A stretch of DNA of 64,000 bases. It comes from Glycomyces tritici (GTDB lineage: Bacteria > Actinomycetota > Actinomycetes > Mycobacteriales > Micromonosporaceae). The position numbers and the translations under genes were made by a program. The stretch covers positions 558,001 through 622,000 of the forward strand of contig NZ_JAUEMJ010000002.1 of NCBI RefSeq assembly GCF_030403505.1, given 5' to 3'. Shown piece by piece: positions 15,788 through 24,340 of the stretch. How positions within the stretch are numbered: position 1 is the first letter of the stretch; each line of letters begins with the position of its first letter. The notes below the pieces were generated by a model. That model saw nothing but the letters and a program-made list of their open reading frames with translations. It ran no database searches and was not told where the DNA came from.

Positions 15788-17544
15788 GCCGCGCGACCCT
15801 CCCCATCGCCGCCCCGGCCGAGACCCGCCGGTACCTGCGGGCCCTGGTCGGACGCCACCGCGTGCGGTTCGGCCTCGTCGTGATCCTCATCGTCGGCGCG
15901 GCCCTCGCGGGCATGTCGACGCCGTACGTCGTGGGGCTCATGACCGACGCGTTCGCGGCCTGGGCCCGCGGGGGCGCCGTCGACCCGGGCCCGGACCTGC
16001 GGTGGCAGATCCCGCTGATCCTCGCCGCGGTCCTCGCTCAGGCGACCTTGACGTGGGCGTCCTACCGGAACCTCGCGGTGCTCTCGGAGCAGATCGTGGC
16101 GGACGTGCGCGAGGAGTTCATGGAGCGGACGCTCGCCCTCCCGCCCGGGCAGGTCGAAGCGGCCGGGACCGGGGAGCTGCTGTCGCGCACCAGCCTCGAC
16201 GTGGCGCAGGTGCAGCACTCGCTCGTGCAGGCCGCGCCGCAGTTCTTCACCGGGCTGATCACGGTGCTCGTGTACGTGGCCGGGGCGTTCTTCGTCTCGC
16301 CGGTGCTCGGCGCGGCGATCCTGGTCGCGGTGCCGCCGATGGTCCTGGTGCTGCGCTGGTACTTCAAGCGGGCGTTCAACGTGTTCCACGACGTGCAGGC
16401 CGCGAAGGCCGATCTGACCTCGGCGGTCGCGGAGACCATCGACGGCGTCAAGACCGTCGAAGCGCTCGGCTGGCAGGCGCGGCGGGTCGCCCACACCGAC
16501 CGCGCGGTGGACCGGCTGTTCGGGGCGCAGACGCGGTCGATGCGCCTGCGCGGCACGCTGTTCCCGGTGCTCGACTTCTCGGCGTTCCTGCCGTGCTTCA
16601 CCGCGCTCCTGCTCGGCGGGGTGCTCACCGCGACCGGGTACCTGACGATCGCGCAGACCACCACCGTCGTGCTCATCATGCAGCTCGCGGTGGCGCCGGC
16701 GATCGAGATGATCCTGTCGCTGGAATGGGTGCAGAACGGCACGGTCTCGCTGGCGCGGCTCATCGGCGTGCGGGGCGGGCAGGCCGCCGGCGGTGACGCG
16801 CGGCCGAGCCGCGACGACGACGAGATCATCGCGCTCAAGGGCGTCCGCTTCGGATACGACCCGGAGAAGCCGGTCCTGAAGGACGTGGACTTCGTGCTGC
16901 ACCGGGGCGAGCGGCTCGCGCTCGTCGGCCCGACCGGCGCCGGCAAGTCCACATTGGCGCGGCTCATGGCGGGCATCCACCAGCCGAACGAGGGCGCGGT
17001 CCGCGTCGGCGGGGCCGAGACCCGCGAGATCGACGAGACCCTGTTGCGGCGCTTCGTGATCCTCGCGACGCAGGAGTACCACCTCTTCAACGACTCCCTC
17101 GGCTCCAACCTGCGCCTCGGCGCGCCCGGAGCCGATGACGCGCAGCTGCGCGAGGCCCTCACCGTGGTCGGCGCCGGGGACCTGCCGGACCGGCTCGAGG
17201 AGGGCCTCGACACCCTGGTCGGCGGCCGGGACCACGCCCTGACCCCGGCCGAAGTGCAGCAGGTCGCGCTCGCCCGCGTCATCCTGGCCGCGCCCGAGGT
17301 CATCGTCCTCGACGAGGCCACCTCCATGCTCAGTCCCAACGCCGCCAGCGACATCGAGCAGGGCCTCAACCGCATCCTCGCGGGCCGCACCGTCGTCAGC
17401 ATCGCCCACCGCCTCAACACCGCCCACGACGCCGACCGCGTCGCGGTCGTCGAGCACGGCCGCATCACCGAACTGGGCTCCCACGACGAACTCATCGCCA
17501 GAGGCGGCGCCTATGCGGCCCTGTGGCAGCGCTGGCACGGCTGA
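15784..17544 (+). CDS. ABC exporter subunit with catalytic Walker motifs
   Basis: This 586-residue half-transporter has six membrane helices and an ATPase domain with perfect Walker A GPTGAGKST (near 382-390), Walker B IVLDEATS (near 506-513) and switch SIAHRLN (near 538-544). Its own signature is degenerate: ALTPAEVQQ replaces LSGGQ. With the preceding subunit, only the composite site made of this subunit's Walker motifs and the partner's SGGE signature can hydrolyse ATP. Membrane-to-ATPase coupling is the normal exporter plan. A strong hairpin follows the gene. Confidence 0.9.
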   Translation: MSRATLPIAAPAETRRYLRALVGRHRVRFGLVVILIVGAALAGMSTPYVVGLMTDAFAAWARGGAVDPGPDLRWQIPLILAAVLAQATLTWASYRNLAVLSEQIVADVREEFMERTLALPPGQVEAAGTGELLSRTSLDVAQVQHSLVQAAPQFFTGLITVLVYVAGAFFVSPVLGAAILVAVPPMVLVLRWYFKRAFNVFHDVQAAKADLTSAVAETIDGVKTVEALGWQARRVAHTDRAVDRLFGAQTRSMRLRGTLFPVLDFSAFLPCFTALLLGGVLTATGYLTIAQTTTVVLIMQLAVAPAIEMILSLEWVQNGTVSLARLIGVRGGQAAGGDARPSRDDDEIIALKGVRFGYDPEKPVLKDVDFVLHRGERLALVGPTGAGKSTLARLMAGIHQPNEGAVRVGGAETREIDETLLRRFVILATQEYHLFNDSLGSNLRLGAPGADDAQLREALTVVGAGDLPDRLEEGLDTLVGGRDHALTPAEVQQVALARVILAAPEVIVLDEATSMLSPNAASDIEQGLNRILAGRTVVSIAHRLNTAHDADRVAVVEHGRITELGSHDELIARGGAYAALWQRWHG

Positions 17545-17591
17545 CCCGCGGTCGCCTCGTGCGCTCGTCCCACGGCTGTCGAACACCGAGC

Positions 17592-17623
17592 GGGCCGGCC
17601 GATCCTCGCGGATCGGCCGGCCC
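17592..17623. terminator. Strong terminator hairpin after the ABC operon
   Basis: GGGCCGGCCGATCC (17592-17605) pairs perfectly with 17610-17623 around the loop TCGC. A second weaker inverted repeat, GGTGCGCC (17632-17639) and GGCGCACC (17654-17661), follows at once. Together they separate the ABC operon from the convergent small secreted protein gene. Confidence 0.85.
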
Positions 17624-17670
17624 TGGTGCGCGGTGCGCCGAACAGTGCGGAACGGCGCACCGGGATCAGA

Positions 17671-18081
17671 TCAGGATTCGCTGCTGAACCAGTCGGAGCA
17701 GTCCCACCCGTTGGCGGAGTCCCAGCAGAGGGACCACCTGATCGTGTGGTTCTCGGGGAAGTCCTTGTTGCAGTAGGTCCAGGCCTTGGCCTTCCCGAGC
17801 GAGTTGATGCACTCGCCCGAGCGGTCGCCGTCCTGGTCGTACCAGCGGAACTTGACGCCGTAGCCGTTGGCCACGTTGTCCTTGACCCACAGGTCGTCGC
17901 CGTTGGGCTGGAAGCAGCCGTCGACGTTCGGGGTGTAGCGGCGGTCGGTGCAGGAACCGGTCCAGTCGGCGTCCACGGCTTGGTTGATGTCGGAGGCCGA
18001 GGCCGGGGAACCGGTCCCCAGCACGGCGAACAGTGAAACGGCGAGTGCGGCCATGACGGCGGCGATTCGCTTTCGCATCAT
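17671..18081 (-). CDS. Small secreted cysteine-rich protein, unknown
   Basis: The start is ATG 18081, with AGAGGA five bases upstream. The 136-residue product has a clear signal peptide (MMRKRIAAVMAALAVSLFAV, cut near ASA at about 30-32) and a mature part of about 100 residues. That part has six cysteines spaced as three possible disulfides (SCTDRR, DGCFQ, GECIN, TYCNK, LCWDS, WDCSDW) and is rich in Trp, Asp and Asn. No known domain is recognised. It is divergent from the GH10 gene. It may be a carbohydrate-binding, inhibitor or spore-surface protein. Confidence 0.75.
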   Translation of the reverse strand: MMRKRIAAVMAALAVSLFAVLGTGSPASASDINQAVDADWTGSCTDRRYTPNVDGCFQPNGDDLWVKDNVANGYGVKFRWYDQDGDRSGECINSLGKAKAWTYCNKDFPENHTIRWSLCWDSANGWDCSDWFSSES

Positions 18082-18226
18082 TGCGATCCTCTCTTGACTA
18101 AGGCTCCCACTCCGTTCGACTACGGAGCGGGGTGCCGCAGACACGCTGCGCGGCAGGGGGATCCGCGTCACACGACGTTGCCGCACTCTAAACGCGATCA
18201 GGCACCTGGGAGGTTGCGCAGGGACC

Positions 18227-18235
18227 GAAAGTTTC
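18227..18235. promoter_or_regulatory. GAAAGTTTC palindrome upstream of GH10 gene
   Basis: GAAA-G-TTTC lies 109 bases before the GH10 start, in the divergent gap to the small secreted protein gene. A second site of the same form, CTGAAACTTTCAG, lies over the GH10 start. I recall GAAAnTTTC palindromes upstream of actinomycete xylanase genes; not checked. Confidence 0.5.
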
Positions 18236-18343
18236 TGGTATCGATCCCACGCCACGGGAGCAGTAAAGAAAGCTCACTTGACGCAGCGCCTCCGGACTGC
18301 TGGAATACATGGCATTGAAACTTCCATGGAAAGAAGCCCACAA

Positions 18344-19594
18344 ATGACTGAAACTTTCAGCGACGATCGGATCAGGCAGCACCGGAGCGCCGACGCCCGG
18401 GTCACGATCACCCTCGACGGCGAGCCGCTCGCCGGACGCGAGGTCCGGCTCGAGCAGACCCGGCACCGGTTCCTCTTCGGCTGCACCGGGTTCGAACTCA
18501 TGGACCACGCCAACGGCACCGCCGCCGACCCCGCGGCCGAGGCCAGGAACGCCGAGCTGTGGGAGGGCCTGTTCAACTTCGCCACGCTGCCCTTCTACTG
18601 GGGCCGCTTCGAACCCGAGCGCGGCAAGCCCGCCACCGAGCCGCTGCGCAAGGCCGCGCAGTGGTTCACCGACCGCGGCCACCCGGTCAAGGGCCACCCG
18701 CTCGCGTGGCACACCGTCAGCGCCGACTGGCTGCTCGACCTCGACAACGAGGAGATCGCCCGCGTCCAGGTCGAGCGCATCAAGCGCGAGGTCGGCGAGT
18801 TCGCCGGCGTCATCGACATGTGGGACGTCATCAACGAGGTCGTCATCATGCCGATCTTCGACAAGTACGACAACGGCATCACCCGCATCTGCCGCGACAT
18901 CGGCCGCATCCCCATGGTGCGCATGGTCTTCGACGCCGCCCGCGAAGCCGGGCCGAACGCGACGCTGCTGCTCAACGACTTCGACATGTCCGCGGCCTAC
19001 GAGTGCCTCATCGAAGGCGTGCTCGAAGCCGGCGTCAAGATCGACGCGCTCGGCCTCCAGAGCCACATGCACCAGGGCTACTGGGGCGAGGAGAAGACCG
19101 AGGCGATCCTGGACCGGTTCTCCCGCTACGGGCTCCCGATCCACTTCACCGAGACCACCATCCTCTCCGGCGAGGTCATGCCGCCCGAGATCGAGGACTT
19201 GAACGACCACGTGGTCGACTCCTGGCCCTCGACCCCCGAAGGCGAGGCCCGCCAGGCCGACGAGATCGAACGCCACTACCGGACCCTGCTCGCGCATCCC
19301 TCGGTCGAGGCGGTCACCTACTGGGGCATGTTCGACAAGGGCATGTGGCTCGGCGCCCCGGGCGGATTCGTCCGCACCGACGGCACCCCCAAGCCCTCCT
19401 ACGACCGGCTACACCACCTCGTCAACGAGGAGTGGGGCACCCCCGTCACCACCCTGGCGACCGACGACGAGGGCCGCCTGCACTTCAACGGCTTCCTCGG
19501 CGACTACCGCATCACCTGCGCCGACCGCGACGCCGCCTTCAGCCTCGATGAGGCGGGCACTGCGGACCTGACCGTCGCCCTGGACCGACCCTGA
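18344..19594 (+). CDS. Endo-1,4-beta-xylanase, GH10, no signal peptide
   Basis: ATG 18344 has GGAAAGAAG 7 bases upstream. The 416-residue enzyme opens with a small beta domain (TITLDGEPLAGREVRLEQ) fused to the TIM barrel (RFLFGCTGFE), then WDVINEV with acid/base Glu165 and IHFTETT with nucleophile Glu270. VKGHPLAWHT near 115-124 lines the -1 subsite. It lacks a secretion signal, so it should act in the cytoplasm on imported xylo-oligosaccharides. A C-terminal beta-rich tail of about 60 residues follows the barrel. A palindrome covers the start codon region. The next gene on this strand is far off, so it is transcribed alone. Confidence 0.92.
   Translation: MTETFSDDRIRQHRSADARVTITLDGEPLAGREVRLEQTRHRFLFGCTGFELMDHANGTAADPAAEARNAELWEGLFNFATLPFYWGRFEPERGKPATEPLRKAAQWFTDRGHPVKGHPLAWHTVSADWLLDLDNEEIARVQVERIKREVGEFAGVIDMWDVINEVVIMPIFDKYDNGITRICRDIGRIPMVRMVFDAAREAGPNATLLLNDFDMSAAYECLIEGVLEAGVKIDALGLQSHMHQGYWGEEKTEAILDRFSRYGLPIHFTETTILSGEVMPPEIEDLNDHVVDSWPSTPEGEARQADEIERHYRTLLAHPSVEAVTYWGMFDKGMWLGAPGGFVRTDGTPKPSYDRLHHLVNEEWGTPVTTLATDDEGRLHFNGFLGDYRITCADRDAAFSLDEAGTADLTVALDRP
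18348..18360. promoter_or_regulatory. CTGAAACTTTCAG palindrome over the GH10 start
   Basis: A 13-base palindrome (perfect apart from the central base) begins in the second codon of the xylanase gene. Together with the GAAAGTTTC at 18227 it would let a repressor bridge the promoter and the start. It is within coding sequence, so chance is possible. Confidence 0.45.
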
Positions 19595-19658
19595 ACCTCC
19601 GGTAGCGGAACGCGGCGGCGGACGGCCTCGAGCGGGCTCCCGCTGCCGTGTTCGGTGA

Positions 19659-19991
19659 TCACTTGCGCGGCAAGGACTCCGCGTAGGCGAGACCGCGTTC
19701 GATCCAGGGGCGCAGCTGCTCGTCGGAGGCGCACACCGTCTCGTCGACGCGGATCCAGGTCTTGGAGTCGCGACCGCCCATGACCATCGGCTCGGCGCCG
19801 GGCTCCAGGACGAGGTCCGCGAAATCGTCGTGGCCGACGCGGATCATCGCGCCGCCCCCGCCGAGGACGGCTGCCGCCATGTTGCCGTGCGCGAAGAAGC
19901 AAGGGCCGCCGAACATGTGCTTCTCGGTCACATAGGGCCGGTTGTCCATGATCTCGCGCACCCGGTCGGCCAGCGCCTTGTCGTATGCCAT
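19659..19991 (-). CDS. TfoX/Sxy N-terminal domain protein
   Basis: A 110-residue protein starting MAYDKALADRVREIM. EKHMFGGPCFFAHGNMAAAVLGGGGAMIRVG is the TfoX_N core, and the C-terminus matches the single-domain form common in actinobacteria. TfoX proteins of enterics regulate competence, but the single-domain homologues have no proven role. It converges on the GH10 gene and lies just before GH127 on the same strand (45 bp gap), so it may be read from the GH127 transcript. Confidence 0.85.
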   Translation of the reverse strand: MAYDKALADRVREIMDNRPYVTEKHMFGGPCFFAHGNMAAAVLGGGGAMIRVGHDDFADLVLEPGAEPMVMGGRDSKTWIRVDETVCASDEQLRPWIERGLAYAESLPRK

Positions 19992-20036
19992 GCGGCCAGG
20001 CTGCCACAGGGCACCGACAAGGCGCCGGTGAACGCC

Positions 20037-21947
20037 TTACGGCGTCTCGCGGATCCAGACCGCCATGGTGCCCTTGCCGCGGTTGGCCCAGGCGTAGTAC
20101 GGAACGGTGCGGATCGCGGTCGGCGCGGCCGCCGGGGGCTCGGTGCTGTAGAGGCCGTCCGCGGCGGGGCCGTCGACGAGGCCTTCGGCGATCACCGTGT
20201 CCTGGCCGTCCACGTGCTCGGTGCGGAGTTCGCCGCCGCGGGCGACGGCCAGGCGCGGCACGGGGGCCGCGTTGTCGATCTCCTCGACGCAGTGGACGAT
20301 CGGGCCGCGCTGGATCGCGACCTTGCCGTGGGCGGCGAGGACGCGGGGGTCGGCGCGGACCAGGACGGGGGCCATCGGCAGCGTCAGGTCGACGCGGTCG
20401 CCCTCGGTCCAGGTCCGGTCGACGACCGCGTAGCCGTTCTCGGTCCGGTACTCGGCGGGTGCGCCGTTGACCTGCACCGTGGCTCCGGCGGCCCATTCGG
20501 GCAGACGCAGCCGCAGTGCCATGGGAAGGGGCGCTTCGGCTTCGGTGACGCGGAGGGTGATGTCGCCGTTCCAGGGGTAGTCGCTCTCCTGGGTCACGGT
20601 GATCCGCTTGCCGCCGTGGGTGAGGCGGGCGGCGCCGGTGACGTAGAGGTTGACGTAGAGGCCCTCGGCGTCGCCGACGTAGACGTACTGCTCGAGCGAG
20701 GTGAGGAGCCGGGCGAGGTTGGGCGGGCAGCACGCGCAGTCGAACCAGTCGCTGCGTTCGACGGTGCCGTCGCTGGCGAGGGGGTTGCCGTAGAAGTACT
20801 CGGTGCCGTCGGCGGAGGCGCCGGCGAGGACCCCGTTGTAGAGGGCGCGTTCGAGGACGTCCACGTACTTGGCCTCGCCGGTGAGGACCATCATGCGGTG
20901 GGCCCAGAAGACGAGGCCGATGGCGGCGCAGGTCTCGGCGTAGCCGGTGTGGTCGGGCAGGTCGTAGGGCTTGCCGAAGCCCTCGATGGAGGGGTCGGCG
21001 CCGATGCCGCCGGTGACGTAGAGCTTGGTGGTGACCAGGTCGTCCCAGAGGCGTTCGCAGGCGTCGTGCAGGCCCTGGTCGCCGAGTTCGAGGGCGAGGT
21101 CGGCCATGGCGCTGTACTGGTACATGGCGCGGACGGCGTGGCCGACGGCCTCGGTCTGCTCGCGCACGGGCGCGTGGGTCTGGTGGTACTCGCGGTCGCG
21201 GCGGCTGGTGCGGGCGTAGGCCCCGCCGGGGCTCCAGTGGCCGCCGAAGTAGCCGGTGTCGCCGCGGCGCTCGGCTTCGGCGTCGAAGTAGAAGGGGGCC
21301 CGGCCGCGGTTGTCGGTGAGGAGGAGGGCGAGGTCGAGGTAGCGCTGTTCGTTGGTGGCGCGGTGGAGCTTGACGAGGGCGAGTTCGATCTCCTGGTGGC
21401 CGTCGTAGCCGCCTTCGCAGGGGCCGCCGGGGCCGAACTCGACGGCGATGAGGTCGGCGTACCGGCGCACGATGCCGAGGAGGGTGGTCTTGCCGGTGGC
21501 CTCGTAGTGGGCGACGCCCGCTTCGATGAGGTGCCCGGCGCAGTAGAGCTCGTGGGCGTCGCGCAGGTCGGTGAAGCGCTTCCCGGGCTTGACGGCGGTG
21601 AAGTAGCTGTTGAGGTACCCGTCCTCCTGCTGGGCGCCGGCGAGGAGTTCGATCGCCTTGTCAAGGGCGGCATCGAGTTCGGGGTGGTCGCCGTGCGCGA
21701 GGACGTTGCTGGCGGCCTCGATCCATTTGGCGACGTCGGACTCCCAGAAGATGGGGAAGCGCTCGCGGTCGTCGCCGTCGTGGCTGCGGGGCTCGAGGAG
21801 CAGGGCTTCGAACTGGCCGCCTTCGCGCAGGCGGGCCTCCTGGTGGGGGATGGTGCGGGTGCGCACGGTCTCGCGGCGCGGGGACCAGAACCCGTCGGCG
21901 ATCGCGACGTCGGCGAGGTGGAGGGAGGTCCGGTGCGGAGCGGGCAT
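20037..21947 (-). CDS. Beta-L-arabinofuranosidase, GH127
   Basis: The 636-residue protein follows the GH127 plan: an (alpha/alpha)6 barrel and C-terminal beta domains. The residues of the Bifidobacterium HypBA1 site are all present: Glu322 in PSIEGF, Glu338 and Cys340 in GYAETC, and Cys406/Cys407 in the CACCPPN motif. These bind zinc and carry the nucleophilic Cys. There is no signal peptide, so it should remove beta-L-arabinofuranose, or a related sugar, in the cytoplasm. It is divergent from the PhoX gene, and a GAAAA-GG-TTTTC site lies 36 bases upstream. GH127 members vary in specificity, so beta-L-arabinose is likely but not proven. Confidence 0.9.
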   Translation of the reverse strand: MPAPHRTSLHLADVAIADGFWSPRRETVRTRTIPHQEARLREGGQFEALLLEPRSHDGDDRERFPIFWESDVAKWIEAASNVLAHGDHPELDAALDKAIELLAGAQQEDGYLNSYFTAVKPGKRFTDLRDAHELYCAGHLIEAGVAHYEATGKTTLLGIVRRYADLIAVEFGPGGPCEGGYDGHQEIELALVKLHRATNEQRYLDLALLLTDNRGRAPFYFDAEAERRGDTGYFGGHWSPGGAYARTSRRDREYHQTHAPVREQTEAVGHAVRAMYQYSAMADLALELGDQGLHDACERLWDDLVTTKLYVTGGIGADPSIEGFGKPYDLPDHTGYAETCAAIGLVFWAHRMMVLTGEAKYVDVLERALYNGVLAGASADGTEYFYGNPLASDGTVERSDWFDCACCPPNLARLLTSLEQYVYVGDAEGLYVNLYVTGAARLTHGGKRITVTQESDYPWNGDITLRVTEAEAPLPMALRLRLPEWAAGATVQVNGAPAEYRTENGYAVVDRTWTEGDRVDLTLPMAPVLVRADPRVLAAHGKVAIQRGPIVHCVEEIDNAAPVPRLAVARGGELRTEHVDGQDTVIAEGLVDGPAADGLYSTEPPAAAPTAIRTVPYYAWANRGKGTMAVWIRETP

Positions 21948-21982
21948 GGCGGTTCCTTCTGGCGGGCCGTACGAAAGGGTCG

Positions 21983-21994
21983 GAAAAGGTTTTC
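21983..21994. promoter_or_regulatory. GAAAAGGTTTTC palindrome upstream of GH127
   Basis: Five-base arms GAAAA and TTTTC are separated by GG, 36 bases before the GH127 start. The form resembles the GAAAnTTTC sites at the GH10 gene, so one regulator may act at both. The rest of the 308-bp divergent gap holds the PHO-box-like repeat of PhoX and no gene. Confidence 0.4.
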
Positions 21995-22118
21995 GGTCAG
22001 GCTACCCGGGGCGGCCATTTACCGTTACATGGGTCTCATGCTGCGGAACGCCTGGTTTTTCGACGTGCCGCGCCGGCGTTTCCGAAATCAGGTGATGGTG
22101 CGCAATCCGAGAGCGCTC

Positions 22119-22140
22119 CTTCATTTCCCGTTCACTTACG
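22119..22140 (+). promoter_or_regulatory. PHO-box-like direct repeat before phoX-like gene
   Basis: Two 11-base units, CTTCATTTCCC (22119-22129) and GTTCACTTACG (22130-22140), stand in tandem 116 bases before the PhoX start. The second fits the streptomycete PhoP unit G-T-T-C-A followed by three pyrimidines exactly, and the first keeps TTCA plus pyrimidines. This suggests phosphate-starvation control by PhoP. Confidence 0.55.
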
Positions 22141-22255
22141 GTTGGCGGGCGGGGTACCCGTGGCGCATAGCCTCCGGAATCGGAACGCGTCGATCCGTCG
22201 CCCCGAACCGCGCATCGGCGATCCTGTTCCGGACGTACTGCCATAGGAGTCCCAA

Positions 22256-24340
22256 ATGAATCGTCGTGACGCCGCCCAGCGGCGCAAGCTGCCGCTCCTG
22301 TCCGACCACATCGGCGGCCGCTCGCAGCTGACCTGCCTCTACCGCTGCGGCGACGCCTGCAGCCACCCCGTGCCGAACACCTCGGACAACCCCTACATGG
22401 GCGACCTCATCGCCGCCGCCGTCTCCCGCCGCTCCATCTTCAAGGCCGGCGTCGTGGTGACCGCGGGCGCCGGCGCCGCGGGGGCGCTCGGCAACACCGC
22501 CTACGCCTCCGAGGCCGAGTCCGAGGCCCAGGCCTCCGGGTCCTGGGGCTCGGTGCCGCGCGGCCTGCGCTTCGACCCCGTGGAGCCGAACAGGGACGAC
22601 GCCGTCACCATCCCCGACGGGTACGGGCAGCAGGTCGTGATCCGATGGGGCGACCCGATCCTGGACGACGCGAACGAGTTCGACCCCGCGGCCCAGACCC
22701 CCCAGGACGCGGCCGGCCAGTTCGGCTACAACTGCGACTTCCTGGCCCTGCTCGACCTCCCCGGCGAGCGGCGGAGCAAGGTGCTCGTCGCCAACCACGA
22801 GTACACCAGCGAATCGATGATGCACTACGGCTACGACTCGGCCGCCCCCACACGCGAGCAGGTCGAGATCGGCTGGGCCTCGCACGGCCTCTCCGTCGTG
22901 GTCCTGGAGGAGGACAAGCACTCCGGCGACCTCACCCCGGTCGTGGGCCACGAGCTCAACCGCCGCATCACCGCCACCTCCGAGTTCGTCCTCTCCGGAC
23001 CCGCCGCGGGCGGCGACCTGCTGAAGACCACCGCTGACGCCGAGGGCACCCTGGCGCTCGGCACGCTGAACAACTGCGCCGGCGGCGTCACCCCGTGGGG
23101 CACCATCCTCTCGGGCGAGGAGAACTTCAACCAGTACTTCGCGAACGCCGGGCAGGTCGCGGACGCGACCGCGAAGGCCCGCCTCGCCCGCTACGGCCTC
23201 TCCGGGAACGCCAGCGAGCGCAAGTGGGAGCAGTACGACCCGCGCTTCGACGTGCTCCAGGAGCCCAACGAGCCCAACCGCTTCGGGTGGATCGTCGAGC
23301 TCGACCCGTACGACCCCGACTGGACCCCGCGCAAGCGCACCGCCCTGGGCCGCTTCAAGCACGAGGGCGCCGGGCCGCGCGTGGACCGCCAGGGCCGCGT
23401 GGTCGTGTACATGGGCGACGACGAGCGCTTCGACTACATGTACAAGTTCGTCTCCAAGCACAAGATGAAGTCCGGCTCCGGCCGCAGCGCGCGCGAGCAC
23501 AACCGCAAGCTCCTCGACGAGGGCACCCTCTACGTCGCGAAGTTCACCGGCGACAGCCCCGGCGAGATCGACGGCACCGGCGCGCTCCCCGACGACGGCG
23601 CCTTCGACGGCTCCGGCGAGTGGATCAAGCTCGCCAGCGGCGACGAGTCCTTCGTGGACGGCATGACCGCCGAAGAGGTGTACGTGTTCACGCGCCTCGC
23701 GGGCGACAAGGTCGGCGCGACCAAGATGGACCGCCCCGAGGACGTCGAGGTGAACCCGAAGTCCGGCAAGGTCTACGCGGCCCTCACCAACAACACCCAG
23801 CGCGGCACCAGCGGCAAGGCCGCCGCCGACGAGGCCAACCCGCGCAACAGCAACAAGCACGGCCACGTGCTCGAGCTGGAGGAGAAGCACGGCGACGTCA
23901 CCGCCGTCAAGTTCGGCTGGCGCCTGCTCCTGGTCTGCGGCGACCCCGAGGACCCGAGCACCTACTTCTCGGGCTACCCGAAGGACAAGGTCAGCCCCAT
24001 CTCCTGCCCGGACAACGTCGCGTTCGACCCGCAGGGCAACCTGTGGATCTCCACCGACGGCAACGCCCTGGGCACCAACGACGGCCTCTTCGGCGTCTCG
24101 CTCACCGGTCCCACGCGCGGCCTGACCAAGCAGTTCCTCACCGTGCCGCTCGGCGCCGAGACCTGCGGCCCGGTCGTGCAGGACCGCCACATCCTGGTCG
24201 CCGTGCAGCACCCGGGCGAGGTCGACGGCGCCAGCGCCGAGACCCCCGCCTCCCAGTGGCCCGACGGCCCGGACGGGGCCCTCCCCCGCCCGTCCGTGGT
24301 GAACGTGGTGAAGGACCGCTTCGGCAGCATCGGCTGCTGA
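22256..24340 (+). CDS. PhoX-family alkaline phosphatase (DUF839), Tat-exported
   Basis: The 694-residue protein has a long N-terminal region (residues 1-55) before a twin-arginine signal SRRSIFKAGVVVTAGAGA at about 57-74. The long leader is a feature of actinobacterial PhoX. The mature part has the PhoX blocks VANHEYTSESMMHYG, NNCAGGVTPWGTILSGEENF, GWIVELDPYD, and YMGDDERFDYMYKFVS. PhoX enzymes bind iron and calcium and release phosphate from organic esters outside the cell. The gene stands alone, has a PHO-box-like repeat upstream and ends in a strong hairpin. Confidence 0.88.
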   Translation: MNRRDAAQRRKLPLLSDHIGGRSQLTCLYRCGDACSHPVPNTSDNPYMGDLIAAAVSRRSIFKAGVVVTAGAGAAGALGNTAYASEAESEAQASGSWGSVPRGLRFDPVEPNRDDAVTIPDGYGQQVVIRWGDPILDDANEFDPAAQTPQDAAGQFGYNCDFLALLDLPGERRSKVLVANHEYTSESMMHYGYDSAAPTREQVEIGWASHGLSVVVLEEDKHSGDLTPVVGHELNRRITATSEFVLSGPAAGGDLLKTTADAEGTLALGTLNNCAGGVTPWGTILSGEENFNQYFANAGQVADATAKARLARYGLSGNASERKWEQYDPRFDVLQEPNEPNRFGWIVELDPYDPDWTPRKRTALGRFKHEGAGPRVDRQGRVVVYMGDDERFDYMYKFVSKHKMKSGSGRSAREHNRKLLDEGTLYVAKFTGDSPGEIDGTGALPDDGAFDGSGEWIKLASGDESFVDGMTAEEVYVFTRLAGDKVGATKMDRPEDVEVNPKSGKVYAALTNNTQRGTSGKAAADEANPRNSNKHGHVLELEEKHGDVTAVKFGWRLLLVCGDPEDPSTYFSGYPKDKVSPISCPDNVAFDPQGNLWISTDGNALGTNDGLFGVSLTGPTRGLTKQFLTVPLGAETCGPVVQDRHILVAVQHPGEVDGASAETPASQWPDGPDGALPRPSVVNVVKDRFGSIGC

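Noticed and set aside
19830..22259. An 809-codon plus-strand frame opposite GH127
   Set aside because: It is antisense to a gene with the complete GH127 active site and has only Gly/Val/Ala-rich shadow sequence.
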